DNA of 64,000 nt from Halomonas sp. CUBES01 (GCF_020991005.1 NZ_JAJLLW010000001.1:652705-716704), one strand, 5' to 3'. Positions 17,563 through 28,097 are shown, counted from the first letter of the stretch. Made by a program: numbers and translations. The notes: a model not told the origin generated them from the sequence alone.

Positions 17563-20394
17563 ATGGATTACAAGCACACGCTCAATTTGCCAGAAACCGA
17601 CTTCCCCATGCGCGGCATGCTGCCCAAGCAGGAGCCGGGGCGGGTGTCGACCTGGCAGGATATGAACCTCTACCAGCGCCTGCGCGACGCGCGTGCGGGC
17701 GCGCCGCTGTTTGTCCTGCACGATGGCCCTCCCTACGCCAACGGCAGTATTCATATCGGTCACGCCGTCAACAAGATCCTTAAAGATATTATCGTCAAGT
17801 CCAAGAACCTGGCGGGCTTTGACGCGCCTTACGTGCCGGGTTGGGACTGCCACGGTCTGCCCATCGAACACAAGGTGGAAACCACCCACGGCAAGCACCT
17901 GGCGCCGGATACCGCCCGTGAGCTGTGCCGCGAGTATGCCGCCGCGCAGATTGAAACCCAGCTGACCGATTTTGTCCGGCTGGGCGTGGTGGGCGACTGG
18001 GATCATCCCTACCGCTCGATGGATTTTGCCAACGAAGCGGGCGAGATGCGCGCGCTGGCCGAGATGGTCGACGCGGGCTACGTGTTCAAGGGCCTGAAGC
18101 CGGTGAACTGGTGTTTCGACTGCGGCTCGGCGCTGGCTGAAGCCGAGGTCGAGTACGCCGACAAGAAGTCCGATGCCATCGACGTCGCCTTCCCGGTGGA
18201 AGACTCAGGCAAGCTCGCCGCCGCCTTTGGCTTAAGCGAGCTGCCCAAGCCCACCGCCGTGGTGATCTGGACCACCACGCCCTGGACCATCCCCGCCAAC
18301 CAGGCGCTCAACGTCCATCCCGAGTTCACCTACGCGTTGGTCGATACCGGCGAGCGGCTGCTGCTGGTGGCCGAAGAGCTGGTCGAAAGCTGCCTGGAGC
18401 GCTATGAGCTGACCGGCGACATCATCGCCACTGCAAAGGGCGAGGCGCTGGATCTCATCAACTTCCGTCACCCGTTCTACGACCGCCTGTCGCCGGTGTA
18501 CCTGGCCGACTACGTCGAGTCCGAGGTGGGCAGCACCGGTATCGTGCACTCGGCGCCGTCCTACGGCATGGATGACTTTATTACCTGCCGCGAACATGGC
18601 ATGAGCTTCGACGACATGCTCAACCCGGTGCAGGGCAACGGCGTATACGCCGACGACCTGCCGTTCTTCGGTGGGCAGATGATCTGGAAGGCCAACCCGA
18701 ACATCGTTGAGAAGCTGCGCGAGGTGGACGCGCTGATGGCCCACACGCCCATCAAGCACAGCTACATGCACTGCTGGCGGCATAAGACGCCGGTGATCTA
18801 CCGTGCTACCGCCCAGTGGTTCGTGGGCATGGATGTGCAGGGCAAAGACGGCAAGACGCTGCGCGAGCGGGCGCTGGAAGGCATCGAGGCCACCCAGTTC
18901 ACCCCCGCCTGGGGGCAGGCGCGCCTGCACAGCATGATCGCCAACCGCCCGGACTGGTGTATTTCCCGCCAGCGTAACTGGGGCGTGCCCATCCCGTTCT
19001 TCCTGCACAAGCAGACCGGCGAGCTGCACCCGAACACGGTTGCGCTGATGGAAGAAGCTGCCAAGCGCGTCGAGCAGGAAGGCATCGACGCCTGGTTCAA
19101 GCTCGACCCGGCGGAACTGCTGGGCGCGGAAGCAGCGGATTACGACAAGGTCACCGACACGCTGGACGTGTGGTTCGACTCCGGCACCACCCACCGCCAC
19201 GTGCTGCGCGGTTCGCACCCGCATGGCCATGAAAGCGGCCCGCGGGCGGACCTGTATCTGGAAGGCTCCGACCAGCACCGTGGCTGGTTCCACTCGTCGC
19301 TGCTGACCGGCTCGGCCATCGACGGTCACGCGCCGTATCGTCAGCTGCTGACCCACGGCTTCACCGTGGACGAGAAGGGCCGCAAGCAGTCCAAGTCGCT
19401 GGGCAACGTGATCGCCCCGCATGAAGTGATGAACAAGCTGGGCGCCGATATTCTGCGCCTGTGGGTGGCCTCGACCGACTACTCCGGTGAAATGGCGGTG
19501 TCGGACGAGATCCTCAAGCGTACTGCGGATGTGTATCGGCGTATCCGCAACACTGCGCGCTTCCTGCTCTCCAACCTCAACGGCTTCGATCCCGAGAAAG
19601 ACCGGGTAGCGTTTGGCGACATGCTGGCGCTGGATCAGTGGGTGGTCGATCGCGCCGCACAGCTGCAAGGGCGCATCGAAAAAGCCTACGACGAATATCG
19701 CTTTCTGGATGTCTACCAGCAGGTGCACGGCTTCTGTGCCCGCGAGCTGGGTGGTTTCTACCTGGATGTGATCAAGGATCGTCAGTACACCACCCAGGCG
19801 GATTCGCTGGCCCGGCGCAGCGCGCAAACCGCGCTGTACCACGTGGTGGAAGCGCTATCCCGCTGGGTCGCGCCGATTCTGTCGTTCACCGCTGAGGAGA
19901 TCTACGAGCACATCCCCGGTGAGCGCGGCGACAGCATTTTGCTTGAAACCTACTACACCGGGCTCGAGACGCTGGACGACGGGGCCAGCATGGGTCGCGA
20001 CTTCTGGGAGCAGGTGCTGGAGGTCAAGCACGCGGTCAACAAGTGCCTGGAAGACGCGCGCAACGCCAAGGTGATCAAGGGCAGTCTGGCGGCGGAAGTC
20101 ACGCTTTACGTCAGCGATGCGCTGCGCACTACGCTCGAAAAGCTCGGCGATGAGCTACGCTTTGTGATGTTGACCAGCGAGGTGCACCTGCAGCCGCTGG
20201 CGGACGCCGCCAACGCTGAAAGCACCGAGCTTGACGGCCTTAAAGTAGCAGTATTCGCCAGCGAGTATCAGAAGTGCGAGCGCTGCTGGCACCACCGTCC
20301 GGACGTTGGCCAGCACGCCGGGCACGATGATCTGTGTGGTCGCTGCGTGAGCAATCTACCCGATGGCCCCGGTGAGACGCGTCACTATGCCTAA
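17563..20394 (+). CDS. ileS: isoleucyl-tRNA synthetase
   Basis: 943 residues, near the usual 938 of the bacterial enzyme; charges tRNA-Ile and edits mischarged Val. The class I signature HIGH is at 64-67 (GSIHIGH) and KQSKS, its KMSKS loop, at about 608-612. The CP1 editing domain lies between ([14 protein letters not shown] is its threonine-rich motif). The C-terminal zinc site is CERCWHH...CGRC. The ATG at 17563 ([18 protein letters not shown]) is the family start; the frame stays open upstream through the ribF end. Its 3' end overlaps lspA by 8 bases. Confidence 0.98.
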   Translation: MDYKHTLNLPETDFPMRGMLPKQEPGRVSTWQDMNLYQRLRDARAGAPLFVLHDGPPYANGSIHIGHAVNKILKDIIVKSKNLAGFDAPYVPGWDCHGLPIEHKVETTHGKHLAPDTARELCREYAAAQIETQLTDFVRLGVVGDWDHPYRSMDFANEAGEMRALAEMVDAGYVFKGLKPVNWCFDCGSALAEAEVEYADKKSDAIDVAFPVEDSGKLAAAFGLSELPKPTAVVIWTTTPWTIPANQALNVHPEFTYALVDTGERLLLVAEELVESCLERYELTGDIIATAKGEALDLINFRHPFYDRLSPVYLADYVESEVGSTGIVHSAPSYGMDDFITCREHGMSFDDMLNPVQGNGVYADDLPFFGGQMIWKANPNIVEKLREVDALMAHTPIKHSYMHCWRHKTPVIYRATAQWFVGMDVQGKDGKTLRERALEGIEATQFTPAWGQARLHSMIANRPDWCISRQRNWGVPIPFFLHKQTGELHPNTVALMEEAAKRVEQEGIDAWFKLDPAELLGAEAADYDKVTDTLDVWFDSGTTHRHVLRGSHPHGHESGPRADLYLEGSDQHRGWFHSSLLTGSAIDGHAPYRQLLTHGFTVDEKGRKQSKSLGNVIAPHEVMNKLGADILRLWVASTDYSGEMAVSDEILKRTADVYRRIRNTARFLLSNLNGFDPEKDRVAFGDMLALDQWVVDRAAQLQGRIEKAYDEYRFLDVYQQVHGFCARELGGFYLDVIKDRQYTTQADSLARRSAQTALYHVVEALSRWVAPILSFTAEEIYEHIPGERGDSILLETYYTGLETLDDGASMGRDFWEQVLEVKHAVNKCLEDARNAKVIKGSLAAEVTLYVSDALRTTLEKLGDELRFVMLTSEVHLQPLADAANAESTELDGLKVAVFASEYQKCERCWHHRPDVGQHAGHDDLCGRCVSNLPDGPGETRHYA

Positions 20395-20947
20395 GTCCGC
20401 TGCCACCGCAAACGATCAACACGCGCGGCCGCCGATGCACCGGCCGCTGCGCTGGCTGTGGCTGGCGGCGGCGGTGATCGTGCTGGACCTGGCCACCAAG
20501 TATCTGGCCAGCCACCTGCTGAACTACGCACAGCCCGTCGAGGTGCTGCCGTTTTTCAACCTGACGCTTTTGCACAATACCGGCGCGGCGTTCAGCTTTC
20601 TGGCCGACCATCCCGGCTGGCAGCGCTGGTTCTTTGCGATGGTCGCGATCGGTGCAAGCATTGGCCTGAGCATCTGGCTATCGCGCATCAAGGCCGATGA
20701 AAAACTGCTGGCCGTGGCGCTGCCGCTGATCATTGGTGGCGCCCTGGGCAATCTCTACGACCGCCTGGTGCACGGCTATGTGGTCGATTTTCTGTCCTTT
20801 CACGCAGCGGGCTGGTACTACCCGGCATTTAACGTGGCGGATATAGGCATTACCCTAGGGGCTGCCGCGCTAATCTGGGAGTCGGTGATGGGCGAGCGGC
20901 GACGCAAGAAAGCTCAAGACACCTCGTCTCCCTCCAACAGTGAGTAA
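20387..20947 (+). CDS. lspA: lipoprotein signal peptidase (signal peptidase II)
   Basis: 186 residues; an aspartyl protease of the inner membrane that cleaves signal peptides from diacylglyceryl-modified prolipoproteins. Four membrane helices, with the motifs [16 protein letters not shown] and the catalytic aspartates in VVDF (D134) and FNVAD (D152). The start at ATG 20387 overlaps the ileS stop and has GGTGAG about 10 bases upstream. The N-terminal 17 residues before the first helix are hydrophilic and somewhat longer than usual; a later ATG (MHRPLRW) is an alternative start. Confidence 0.95.
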   Translation: MPKSAATANDQHARPPMHRPLRWLWLAAAVIVLDLATKYLASHLLNYAQPVEVLPFFNLTLLHNTGAAFSFLADHPGWQRWFFAMVAIGASIGLSIWLSRIKADEKLLAVALPLIIGGALGNLYDRLVHGYVVDFLSFHAAGWYYPAFNVADIGITLGAAALIWESVMGERRRKKAQDTSSPSNSE

Positions 20948-20951
20948 CGCA

Positions 20952-21398
20952 ATGAGCGACTATCTGATCGACGACGGCATGGAAGTGACCCTGCACTTCA
21001 CGCTCAAGCTGGAAGACGGCACGGTGGTGGACTCCACCAAGGAAAAAACGCCGGCCACTTTCCAATACGGCGACGGCAACCTGCCGCCGGGCTTTGAGCA
21101 CCCGATCAAGGGGCTGAAAATGGGCCAGCAGGGCAGCTTCGAGATTACCCCGGAGCACGCCTTCGGCCAGCACAACCCGCAAAATATCCAGACGCTGAAG
21201 CGCGACGACTTCGGTGACGAAACACCCGAAATCGGCATGGTGATGTCGTTTGCGGATAAAGCGGGAACGGAATTGCCTGGCGTGGTCAAAACCATCGAGG
21301 GTGACCGGATCGAGGTCGACTTCAATCATCCGCTGGCGGGGCGTACCCTGACATTCGATGTTGAAGTGCTGGACGTCAAACCGGTCACAACGCACTAG
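20952..21398 (+). CDS. fkpB: FKBP-type peptidyl-prolyl isomerase (FkpB/SlpA type)
   Basis: 148 residues, cytoplasmic, no signal peptide. It has the FKBP core split by an IF-domain as in SlpA/SlyD: LHFTLKLEDGTVVDST, YGDGNLPPGFEHPIKGLKMGQ, EHAFGQ and NHPLAGRTLTFDVEV. It lacks the histidine-rich metal-binding tail of SlyD. The start at ATG 20952 lies 5 bases after the lspA stop. The lspA-fkpB-ispH order is shared with E. coli. Confidence 0.93.
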   Translation: MSDYLIDDGMEVTLHFTLKLEDGTVVDSTKEKTPATFQYGDGNLPPGFEHPIKGLKMGQQGSFEITPEHAFGQHNPQNIQTLKRDDFGDETPEIGMVMSFADKAGTELPGVVKTIEGDRIEVDFNHPLAGRTLTFDVEVLDVKPVTTH

Positions 21399-21470
21399 GA
21401 AACGATAAGTAACGACGTTCGTTGCGGCGGCTGAATTCATCCAACGGTGCTCTGCATCAAGGCGCTACTC

Positions 21471-22463
21471 ATGTTGTCAGAATCGCAATCACAGCAGCAC
21501 ACACACCCTATCGAGATCAAGCTGGCCAATCCGCGTGGTTTCTGCGCAGGGGTGGATCGGGCGATCGATATCGTCAACCGGGCGCTGGATGTGTTTGGCC
21601 CGCCGATCTACGTCCGCCATGAAGTGGTGCACAACCGCTTTGTGGTGGAAACCCTGCGCGAACGCGGCGCGGTGTTCGTCGAAGAGCTTCACGAAGTGCC
21701 CGACGACGTGATTGTGATTTTCTCGGCCCACGGGGTGTCCCGTGCGGTACAGCAGGAAGCCGAAGAGCGCGGCTTGAAAGTCTTTGACGCCACCTGCCCG
21801 TTGGTCACCAAAGTGCATCTTGAAGTGCTGCGCTACGCCAAGCGCGGCCAGGAATGCATCCTGATCGGCCACCAGGGTCACCCGGAAGTCGAGGGCACCA
21901 TGGGACGTTACGATACGGCCAGCGGTGGGCACATTTACTTGGTGGAAGACGAGCACGATGTGGCTAACCTGGACGTTAAAGACCCGACTCAGCTGGCCTT
22001 TGTGACGCAAACCACCCTGTCGATGGATGACACCGCCAAGGTGATCGACGCACTGCGCGATAAATTCCCCGAGATTCAGGGGCCACGCAAGGACGATATC
22101 TGCTACGCCACGCAGAATCGCCAGGATGCGGTTCGTGAGCTGGCCGCCGATAGCGATCTGTTGCTGGTGGTTGGCAGCCCCAACAGTTCCAACTCGAACC
22201 GCTTGCGCGAGCTTTCCGAGCGCATGGGCACGCCCGCATATCTGATCGATAACGCTGACCAGATCGTCCCCGAATGGCTCGACAACGTCAGCCGCGTGGG
22301 CGTCACCGCCGGTGCCAGTGCCCCGGAAGTGCTGGTCAAGGGCGTAATCGAACGTCTGCAAAGCATGGGCGCGACCGCTCCCCAGGAACTGCTCGGCCGC
22401 GAGGAGACGATCACTTTCTCCATGCCTCGGGAGCTGCGCGAGCAGGTGATTGCCAGCGGCTAA
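21471..22463 (+). CDS. ispH: 4-hydroxy-3-methylbut-2-enyl diphosphate reductase
   Basis: 330 residues; last step of the MEP isoprenoid pathway, giving IPP and DMAPP with an Fe-S cluster. The three cluster cysteines are visible in GFCAGV, DATCPLV and [10 protein letters not shown]; the conserved HEVVHN, HGVS, HQGHPEV and SSNSNRL segments bind the diphosphate. The start is ATG 21471 with AAGG 8 bases upstream; a GTG at 21447 is in frame but less likely. The first 15 residues are an extra Gln/His-rich stretch. Confidence 0.96.
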   Translation: MLSESQSQQHTHPIEIKLANPRGFCAGVDRAIDIVNRALDVFGPPIYVRHEVVHNRFVVETLRERGAVFVEELHEVPDDVIVIFSAHGVSRAVQQEAEERGLKVFDATCPLVTKVHLEVLRYAKRGQECILIGHQGHPEVEGTMGRYDTASGGHIYLVEDEHDVANLDVKDPTQLAFVTQTTLSMDDTAKVIDALRDKFPEIQGPRKDDICYATQNRQDAVRELAADSDLLLVVGSPNSSNSNRLRELSERMGTPAYLIDNADQIVPEWLDNVSRVGVTAGASAPEVLVKGVIERLQSMGATAPQELLGREETITFSMPRELREQVIASG

Positions 22464-22499
22464 TGCAATGTGTGGAGGTTTGCGACATACTGATTTTGT

Positions 22500-22931
22500 A
22501 TGAGCAAACTGATACAGGAGCCAAGCCGCGTGCCCTATGTTTCTCAGCCCTCGTCTGACCGTTCCATCCCGGTGGGTCAGCACGGCTTTACGCTGATCGA
22601 GCTGATGATCGTGCTGGCGATCGTCGGCATCGTGGCGGCCATTGCCTATCCCAGCTACACCCGGTACGCCCAGAAATCCCTGCGCACCGATGCCCACGCC
22701 GCGCTGATGCAGGCGGCATCGGCGCTTGAGCGCTGCAATACGCAATCCTACTCCTACGCTAATTGCGATGATGTGCCGACCAACTCACCCGAGGGTCACT
22801 ACACCATCGACGTGTCGACCAGCGATGGCGGAGGCTATAAGCTGACGGCCAAGACCGAGCGCGACGATGGCTGTCCTGGCAATATCACCCTCAATGCGAT
22901 CGGTGAAAGGATGCCCCGTGACTGTTGGTGA
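22500..22931 (+). CDS. pilE: type IV minor pilin, PilE-like
   Basis: 143 residues, a type IV pilus prepilin processed by PilD. The cleavage site G|FTLIELM with Glu5 is followed by a hydrophobic helix (LMIVLAIVGIVAAIAYPSY), then a globular part with four Cys (C in LERCNTQ, ANCDD, DGCPG and the final RDCW), probably two disulfides. The leader is 29 residues, much longer than the usual 5-10; an internal GTG would give a 5-residue leader but has no clear ribosome site. First gene of a five-gene minor-pilin operon, about 36 bases after ispH. Confidence 0.88.
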   Translation: MSKLIQEPSRVPYVSQPSSDRSIPVGQHGFTLIELMIVLAIVGIVAAIAYPSYTRYAQKSLRTDAHAALMQAASALERCNTQSYSYANCDDVPTNSPEGHYTIDVSTSDGGGYKLTAKTERDDGCPGNITLNAIGERMPRDCW

Positions 22932-23496
22932 CCCGGTACAGCAACGAGGCTTTACGCTTATTGAGTTGATGCTGACACTCACCATCGCGTCTCTGCTGAC
23001 GATGGTTGCCGTTCCCTCCTTTTCTACCTTTATGGCGCGACAGCAACTCGCCGGTGACGTTAATCAGCTTCTCTCGGTGATGACGTTCGCGCGTAGCGAA
23101 GCCATCAAGCAGCGTCAGCCCATCACCGTCAGCTTCTCGCCGCCCGACACGTCAATTTCGACGCGTCGCCCCGATGAATGCCGCGACGACGAGCAGATAG
23201 ACGATAGCGGCGATGACGGCCCGCGCTACGTTTATTCGACCTGGTGCTACTGGGCAGAAAGCCCGGGGAATGACGGTGAAGGCGCTCTCATGCGGGTGGG
23301 GCAAGCGGCCAGCATTCGTCAACCCGACGACCCTTTCTCGCTGGTGTTTAAAAGCCTCGGCGATGCCGATGTCAGCGATTGCGCCGACGCCGGCCAGTGC
23401 GAGATTACGCTCGCGCCCTCCGGCGCGGAAGACGCTCTCGACCCGGTGACGATCCGGGTGCGCGAAACCGGCAGCCTGCGCAAGGTGACCTCATGA
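22918..23496 (+). CDS. fimT: type IV pilus minor pilin, FimT/FimU (GspH) type
   Basis: 192 residues. GTG at 22918, inside the end of pilE (14-base overlap), with AAAGGA at 22906-22911; this gives an 11-residue leader ending QQRG|FTLIELMLTL with Glu5 kept. The GspH/FimT domain follows (FARSEAIKQRQPITVSF is the typical segment). It carries an acidic insertion of about 20 residues (RRPDECRDDEQIDDSGDDG). FimT/FimU proteins belong to the initiating tip complex of the pilus and some bind DNA during uptake; that role is family knowledge only. Confidence 0.88.
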   Translation: MTVGDPVQQRGFTLIELMLTLTIASLLTMVAVPSFSTFMARQQLAGDVNQLLSVMTFARSEAIKQRQPITVSFSPPDTSISTRRPDECRDDEQIDDSGDDGPRYVYSTWCYWAESPGNDGEGALMRVGQAASIRQPDDPFSLVFKSLGDADVSDCADAGQCEITLAPSGAEDALDPVTIRVRETGSLRKVTS

Positions 23497-23924
23497 CGTC
23501 GCAGCGGGGGTTCAGCCTTATCGAAGCGCTGATTGCGCTGCTGGTGCTGTCGCTTGGCTTGGTGGGCGTGGCAGCCATGCAGCTCAAGGCATTGCAAAGC
23601 GCTTCCGTTGGTTATCAGCGTTCGGTAGCGAGCGTCGCGGCGGTGGATGCCCAGGAGCGTCTTTGGGCGCAGCTGGCGACACTGGATCCCGATGAGACCT
23701 GCAAAAATATTAATATTGAAGCGGTAGAAACTGCCTGGAAAAATCATTGGTTTCAAGAGGATGATCATTCGCCCTTGCGTGGCGCTTTACCTTCTTTGAG
23801 TAGTATCGGGACAGATGAGGCCACTGATGGTTGTCGCATCTCGATAAATGTAGCCTTAAGTGACGAAGATGCTGATCAGTTCGACTATTCCTTTCGTCTC
23901 CCTCTAATAGGGAACTCGTCATGA
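23493..23924 (+). CDS. pilV: type IV pilus minor pilin PilV
   Basis: 143 residues. ATG 23493 overlaps the fimT stop (ATGA). The leader MTSQRG is followed by FSLIEALIALLVLSLGLVGVAAMQLKALQ, the PilV/GspI-type hydrophobic N-terminus with Glu5. The globular part has two Cys. Base composition begins to drop toward A+T in its second half. It lies between fimT and pilW as in the Pseudomonas fimU-pilVWX cluster. Confidence 0.88.
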   Translation: MTSQRGFSLIEALIALLVLSLGLVGVAAMQLKALQSASVGYQRSVASVAAVDAQERLWAQLATLDPDETCKNINIEAVETAWKNHWFQEDDHSPLRGALPSLSSIGTDEATDGCRISINVALSDEDADQFDYSFRLPLIGNSS

Positions 23925-24397
23925 GACAGCGCCAACAAGGTTTTACCCTGGTAGAGTTGATGGTGGCGATGGTCATCGGCACGATTGTTATTTTGGGGGC
24001 TGGTCAGCTCTTCCTAACCACCTTTCAAACTTTCCAGGCTGTTGATAAGGTAAGCCGTAAACAAGAAAACTTGGTTTTTACCGCTCATAGAGTTGCCAGC
24101 GAGATTCGCCAGAATGGACCAGGGCGATATACCCTGCGGTGTGAACTAGTAAAAGATAGCTGTAATTGCACAGTGGCAGATCAAAATGAGAACGGACAGC
24201 CATTAGTGAGCTTTTTGAAAGACTTGTCAGACGATAACTTAGAAAGCCAGTGTGTCGAGGAAGAGCACGTTTTGGGAGAACGTGTGGAGAACGAATCTGC
24301 GCTTTATCGAGTCGCGCTGCCATTGGAAAATAACGGCGAGGCAATTGTTTTTCATGTCGTTCATCGCGCCATGCTCTTTGAGAGCCCTGAAGAGTGA
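23921..24397 (+). CDS. pilW: type IV pilus minor pilin PilW
   Basis: 158 residues, ATGA overlap with pilV. Leader MRQRQQG, then FTLVELMVAMVIGTIVILGAGQLFL with Glu5, the PilW/GspJ-type N-terminus. The globular part has four Cys (RCELVKDSCNC and SQCVEEE). It is shorter than the PilW of Pseudomonas (about 270 residues), so part of the usual pilin body is absent. A 82-base gap separates it from the next gene. Confidence 0.82.
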   Translation: MRQRQQGFTLVELMVAMVIGTIVILGAGQLFLTTFQTFQAVDKVSRKQENLVFTAHRVASEIRQNGPGRYTLRCELVKDSCNCTVADQNENGQPLVSFLKDLSDDNLESQCVEEEHVLGERVENESALYRVALPLENNGEAIVFHVVHRAMLFESPEE

Positions 24398-24479
24398 GTT
24401 GCTAAGAGCAAGTTGGTTATTTGAAGATAGGCGGCATAGGCGACAAGAATCTTGGTATCACTACAAATAGGTGCATGCG

Positions 24480-26912
24480 ATGAAAAACCAACAAGGGGCT
24501 GCGTTAGTCATCGTTATGGCGCTGCTCGCTGGCGCCATGACCCTTGGGCTCTCTGGGATGCAAACCGCCTTGGTGGATGAGCGTTTGGCGAGTAATTACC
24601 GGGCTTCAACCCAGGCTCAAATGACGTCGGAAAATGTATTGGCTGCTTTGGCAAGTGATGAAAACAAAGCTACCCGTGAAAACTATCTTGAAGAGCGCCT
24701 GGAAAAAGGAAGTGGTGTATTAAAAGGTTCTGAGATAGCTGAGCTTATAAAAAATGGTACGCTTGACGAGTTGGTTGATGGGCTGCTACCCGCCAATTAT
24801 GAAGATTTGGAGGAAGAAGAAAAGAAGGCTTTGGTTGAAGAGCTTCAAGCTAATTTAGAGCTTGAGTTTGAAGTTGATGGTCAAAATAACACTATTACTA
24901 TTACTTCTTCGGATCGAGGGCTGCGCAATGATGCATTCCGCGATTCGTCTGTTGTCTATCGCTATAATGTAGATGAGGCAAGCGGTGCAGGTTTTTTTAG
25001 TGATGGCTTTATTACCTGTTATGGTGCTGAGTTAAATGGTGGGGGGGGAGTCGCTATTGATAGTTTTGATTCACGAAAAGGTGCCTACGGTGTTGGGGGG
25101 AATAGCGGTGGGAAAGCTTCTCTCATAGCTCTTCATGAAAATAGCGATATAGTATTTAATATGGGTTCCACGCCAGGAATGACTGGAGATGTTTTTTCTG
25201 CAGGTGGCATTGAGGTAACAAACACAATGCCCATTGTGGGTAGTGTTTATACGGCGGGAAATATATCATTGGATGGGAATAGCGCCTTGATAACAGGTGA
25301 TTTGTTCTCTGAAGATAGTGTTCTTTTCAAGGTGGGGACTCGAGTAGATGGGAATGTTTCTGCAAATAATAGTATACAAGTATTAGGTAACTGGGGAGAG
25401 GTGCGTGCCCTGCAACCAAATGGCAGTACAAGATCCGGTACGACCTATGCAATTGGTGGTGACGCTATATCTCCAGACATTTATACGCAAATAGATAATA
25501 GAATTGAAGGTTCCCTGACTAGTGAAAACCCAGAAGTGCGTTTTGAAGATTTTTTAAGCGAAGGGCTAAGTGTCGTCAGAGACAATGATGAATGTTCTGA
25601 TTACGGTGTCGAGAAAGTTTACGAAGAGTTTAGTTTCAAAAGCAACCCAAGAGATGTTGATGTGGTTAGTAATGTCGGTCCTGTGGGTACCAATATGCTT
25701 GGTAAGCCTAATGTGGTCGGTGGTTTTGAAACTTTTCATGTTAATCGGCTAAGGATAGGTGGAAATGGCCTAGTTGTGGAGGAGCCGACAGTTATTGTTG
25801 CAGATTCAGATGTGAGTGTAGAGCTATGGGGTAATGATAATGTGATTTCACTAAAAGATGGTGCAACTCTGCGTATTGTGTCAAAGGGGAGGATTTTTTT
25901 AAGTGGGTCTAATGTTTTTGATATGAATGGTTTTTCTCCGGTTGTTGATGTGGAAGGCAAGTTGGTTCCTGCATTTTCTTTTAATACGCTGTACGAAGGA
26001 AGCGATACTGCTATCAGTATGGCATCTGATGGTGATTTTTATGGTGAGTTATTAGCCCCGTTCGGAAATGTGAATATTACGGGTTCAGCTCGTTTGATGG
26101 GGAGGGTCTTTTCGCACACGATTGGTTTAAATGGTGGTGGTTCAATGCACTATGATCGTGCGTATGATGATATAGATATGTCGGTGGGTACTTCTGAGCC
26201 TCAGTGGTGTACCTTTGCTGATATATCTCCTCTCGCTATCGCGAGTCCAATTGATCGTTTGAGGTTGCCTTCTTCTCGTGCAACATTTGATGGTGCCGGT
26301 ATAGTACCTGATATTACAGTTTCCAGCGGCAATGCGGAGAAGGTTTCTAGTGCATCGACTGCTAATGGTAATGTAAGGGAAGGGATTACGAGTGCTTTGT
26401 TTGACCGCGAAGAGAATGCTGAAAAGTTTTCTTTATTCATAGATGTGTTAAGGAATAAGGCGGACAGAGTGCTCAATGGTGTGTACAAGAATAATACTTC
26501 CTTCGGGGGGGTGGGTGATGAAAAAATTACCTTTGTAAATGGTGATATTGATGCTAATAACATATCTGGTGCAGGTATTTTAGTAGTCAACGGAGACTAC
26601 AATGGAGGAGGCAACGCTTCCTTTGAAGGACTGATGATTGTGTTGGGTGACTATACTCAGAAAGGCGGCGGTGGTCGGGACTTGAATGGTGCCTTGTTGA
26701 TCGCTCCATATAGCCGTAGCAGCTTACAGTTTACCCCGGCTAACATTGAATTTATTGGTGGGGGTAATCGTGATTTTAATTATGATGAGGGGGCATTGCG
26801 CGCTGCCTTTGGCTTACTTGACGAGAGTGAACAGAAAAGCTGGGCAGATTGTGCTTTGCCCATAAAACCGGATGACGGCTCGTTGTCGTGGTCATTAGTT
26901 GATTGGAAGTGA
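24480..26912 (+). CDS. pilX: giant PilX-like minor pilin with beta-solenoid-like modules
   Basis: 810 residues; ordinary PilX proteins have about 170-200. The N-terminus MKNQQGAALVIVMALLAGAMTLGLSGMQTALVDERLASNY is a PilX_N domain: prepilin cleavage would fall after QQG, and residue 5 of the mature chain is not Glu, as in GspK/PilX tip pilins. A charged coiled-coil-like stretch follows (about 55-130), then long Gly/Asn/Val-rich repeats such as GDVFSAGGIEV, GSVYTAGNISL, GDLFSEDSVL and GNVSANNSIQV, as in right-handed beta-helices, one block near 515-560 (GELLAPFGNVNITGSARLMGR) and another near 680-745 (GAGILVVNGDYNGGGNASFEG). The gene is clearly more A+T-rich than its neighbours. Likely exported and pilus-associated, perhaps an adhesin; no pilY1 follows. 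The start ATG 24480 is preferred to GTG 24471. Confidence 0.8.
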   Translation: MKNQQGAALVIVMALLAGAMTLGLSGMQTALVDERLASNYRASTQAQMTSENVLAALASDENKATRENYLEERLEKGSGVLKGSEIAELIKNGTLDELVDGLLPANYEDLEEEEKKALVEELQANLELEFEVDGQNNTITITSSDRGLRNDAFRDSSVVYRYNVDEASGAGFFSDGFITCYGAELNGGGGVAIDSFDSRKGAYGVGGNSGGKASLIALHENSDIVFNMGSTPGMTGDVFSAGGIEVTNTMPIVGSVYTAGNISLDGNSALITGDLFSEDSVLFKVGTRVDGNVSANNSIQVLGNWGEVRALQPNGSTRSGTTYAIGGDAISPDIYTQIDNRIEGSLTSENPEVRFEDFLSEGLSVVRDNDECSDYGVEKVYEEFSFKSNPRDVDVVSNVGPVGTNMLGKPNVVGGFETFHVNRLRIGGNGLVVEEPTVIVADSDVSVELWGNDNVISLKDGATLRIVSKGRIFLSGSNVFDMNGFSPVVDVEGKLVPAFSFNTLYEGSDTAISMASDGDFYGELLAPFGNVNITGSARLMGRVFSHTIGLNGGGSMHYDRAYDDIDMSVGTSEPQWCTFADISPLAIASPIDRLRLPSSRATFDGAGIVPDITVSSGNAEKVSSASTANGNVREGITSALFDREENAEKFSLFIDVLRNKADRVLNGVYKNNTSFGGVGDEKITFVNGDIDANNISGAGILVVNGDYNGGGNASFEGLMIVLGDYTQKGGGGRDLNGALLIAPYSRSSLQFTPANIEFIGGGNRDFNYDEGALRAAFGLLDESEQKSWADCALPIKPDDGSLSWSLVDWK

Positions 26913-26976
26913 CGTTATTCGCCACTTGGCCGAGCTCGCGTTATGATAGTGACATTTGCTTAAGAGCCTGAAAATC

Positions 26977-27999
26977 ATGAATCAGTTCTCCAAAACCCGC
27001 GTTCTAACCGGTATCACCACGTCTGGTACGCCCCATCTGGGCAACTACGTGGGGGCGATCAAACCCGCCATCGAGGCGAGCCAGGATCCCAGCGTTCAGT
27101 CGTTCTACTTTCTGGCCGATTATCACGCGCTGATCAAGTGTCAGGATCCCAAGCGGGTGCAGCAGTCGCGGCTGGAAATTGCCGCCACCTGGCTGGCGCT
27201 GGGGCTGGACACCGATAACGCTATTTTCTATCGCCAGTCGGATATTCCGGAAATCCCCGAGCTGACCTGGATGCTGTCCTGTGTGTGCGCCAAGGGGCTG
27301 ATGAACCGGGCCCACGCCTACAAGGCCGCCGTGGCGGAAAACGAGGAAGCGGGCAACCAGGATCCGGACAAAGGCATCACGATGGGGCTGTTTGGCTACC
27401 CCGTGCTGATGGCCGCCGATATCCTGATGTTCAACGCCCACAAGGTGCCGGTAGGGCGCGATCAAATCCAGCACATCGAGATGGCGCGGGATATCGCCGG
27501 GCGCTTCAACCATCTGTACAAAGGTGAGTACTTCACCCTGCCCAACGCGGTGGTGGACGAGAAAAGCCAGGTGCTGGGCGGGCTGGATGGCCGCAAGATG
27601 TCCAAAAGCTACAACAATACGATTCCGCTATTTGTGGGCGAGAAAAAGCTGCAAAAGCTGGTGCGCAAGATCAAGACCAACTCGCTGGAGCCCGGCGAGC
27701 CGAAAGACCCGGATACCTGCACGCTGTTCCAGATTTATGCGGCCTTTGCCTCCGACGAGGAAACCGCTGCCATGCGTCGGCAGTACGCCGAGGGGATCGG
27801 CTGGGGCGACGCGAAAAACCAGGTGTTCGAGTACCTCAACGCCCACCTGGCAGAGCCCCGTGAGCGCTACAACGCGCTGATGGAAGACCCGGGCCACATC
27901 GAAGCGGTGCTTCAGCGCGGCGCCGAGCGCGCCCGTGAAGAAACCGCCGTGACCATGGACAAGCTACGCGCCACGGTCGGCCTTGGGCGCTTTAGCTGA
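26977..27999 (+). CDS. trpS: tryptophanyl-tRNA synthetase
   Basis: 340 residues; class I synthetase charging tRNA-Trp. The HIGH-type motif is PHLGN (19-23) in [13 protein letters not shown], and KMSKS is at 207-211. [19 protein letters not shown] and [12 protein letters not shown] line the tryptophan pocket. The start ATG 26977 begins the conserved region at once; an upstream GTG-type start in the same frame is not needed. High G+C resumes here after the A+T-rich pilX gene, and a terminator follows. Confidence 0.97.
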   Translation: MNQFSKTRVLTGITTSGTPHLGNYVGAIKPAIEASQDPSVQSFYFLADYHALIKCQDPKRVQQSRLEIAATWLALGLDTDNAIFYRQSDIPEIPELTWMLSCVCAKGLMNRAHAYKAAVAENEEAGNQDPDKGITMGLFGYPVLMAADILMFNAHKVPVGRDQIQHIEMARDIAGRFNHLYKGEYFTLPNAVVDEKSQVLGGLDGRKMSKSYNNTIPLFVGEKKLQKLVRKIKTNSLEPGEPKDPDTCTLFQIYAAFASDEETAAMRRQYAEGIGWGDAKNQVFEYLNAHLAEPRERYNALMEDPGHIEAVLQRGAERAREETAVTMDKLRATVGLGRFS

Positions 28000-28040
28000 T
28001 TCTCAGTGCGACATCGTATTGTCGACGCCCTTGAACGCCA

Positions 28041-28066
28041 ACGCCCCGCAAAAAGCGGGGCGTTTG
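28041..28066 (+). terminator. rho-independent terminator after trpS
   Basis: Perfect 9-bp stem ACGCCCCGC/GCGGGGCGT, AAAAA loop, followed by TTTGTTATT. It also lies downstream of the convergent gene ending at 28098. Confidence 0.85.
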
Positions 28067-28097
28067 TTATTAACGCTGTTCACGATGTTTTGTGTGG

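Noticed and set aside
18232..19842. A 536-codon leftward open frame opposite ileS
   Set aside because: Antisense shadow of a full-length, intact ileS; His/Val/Gln/Arg-rich translation typical of reverse frames.
21489..22745. A 418-codon leftward open frame opposite ispH and pilE
   Set aside because: It covers two well-supported genes on the other strand and has no family similarity.
24398..24479. A small separate gene between pilW and pilX
   Set aside because: The open frame here mostly overlaps pilW in another phase, has no good start and no family features.
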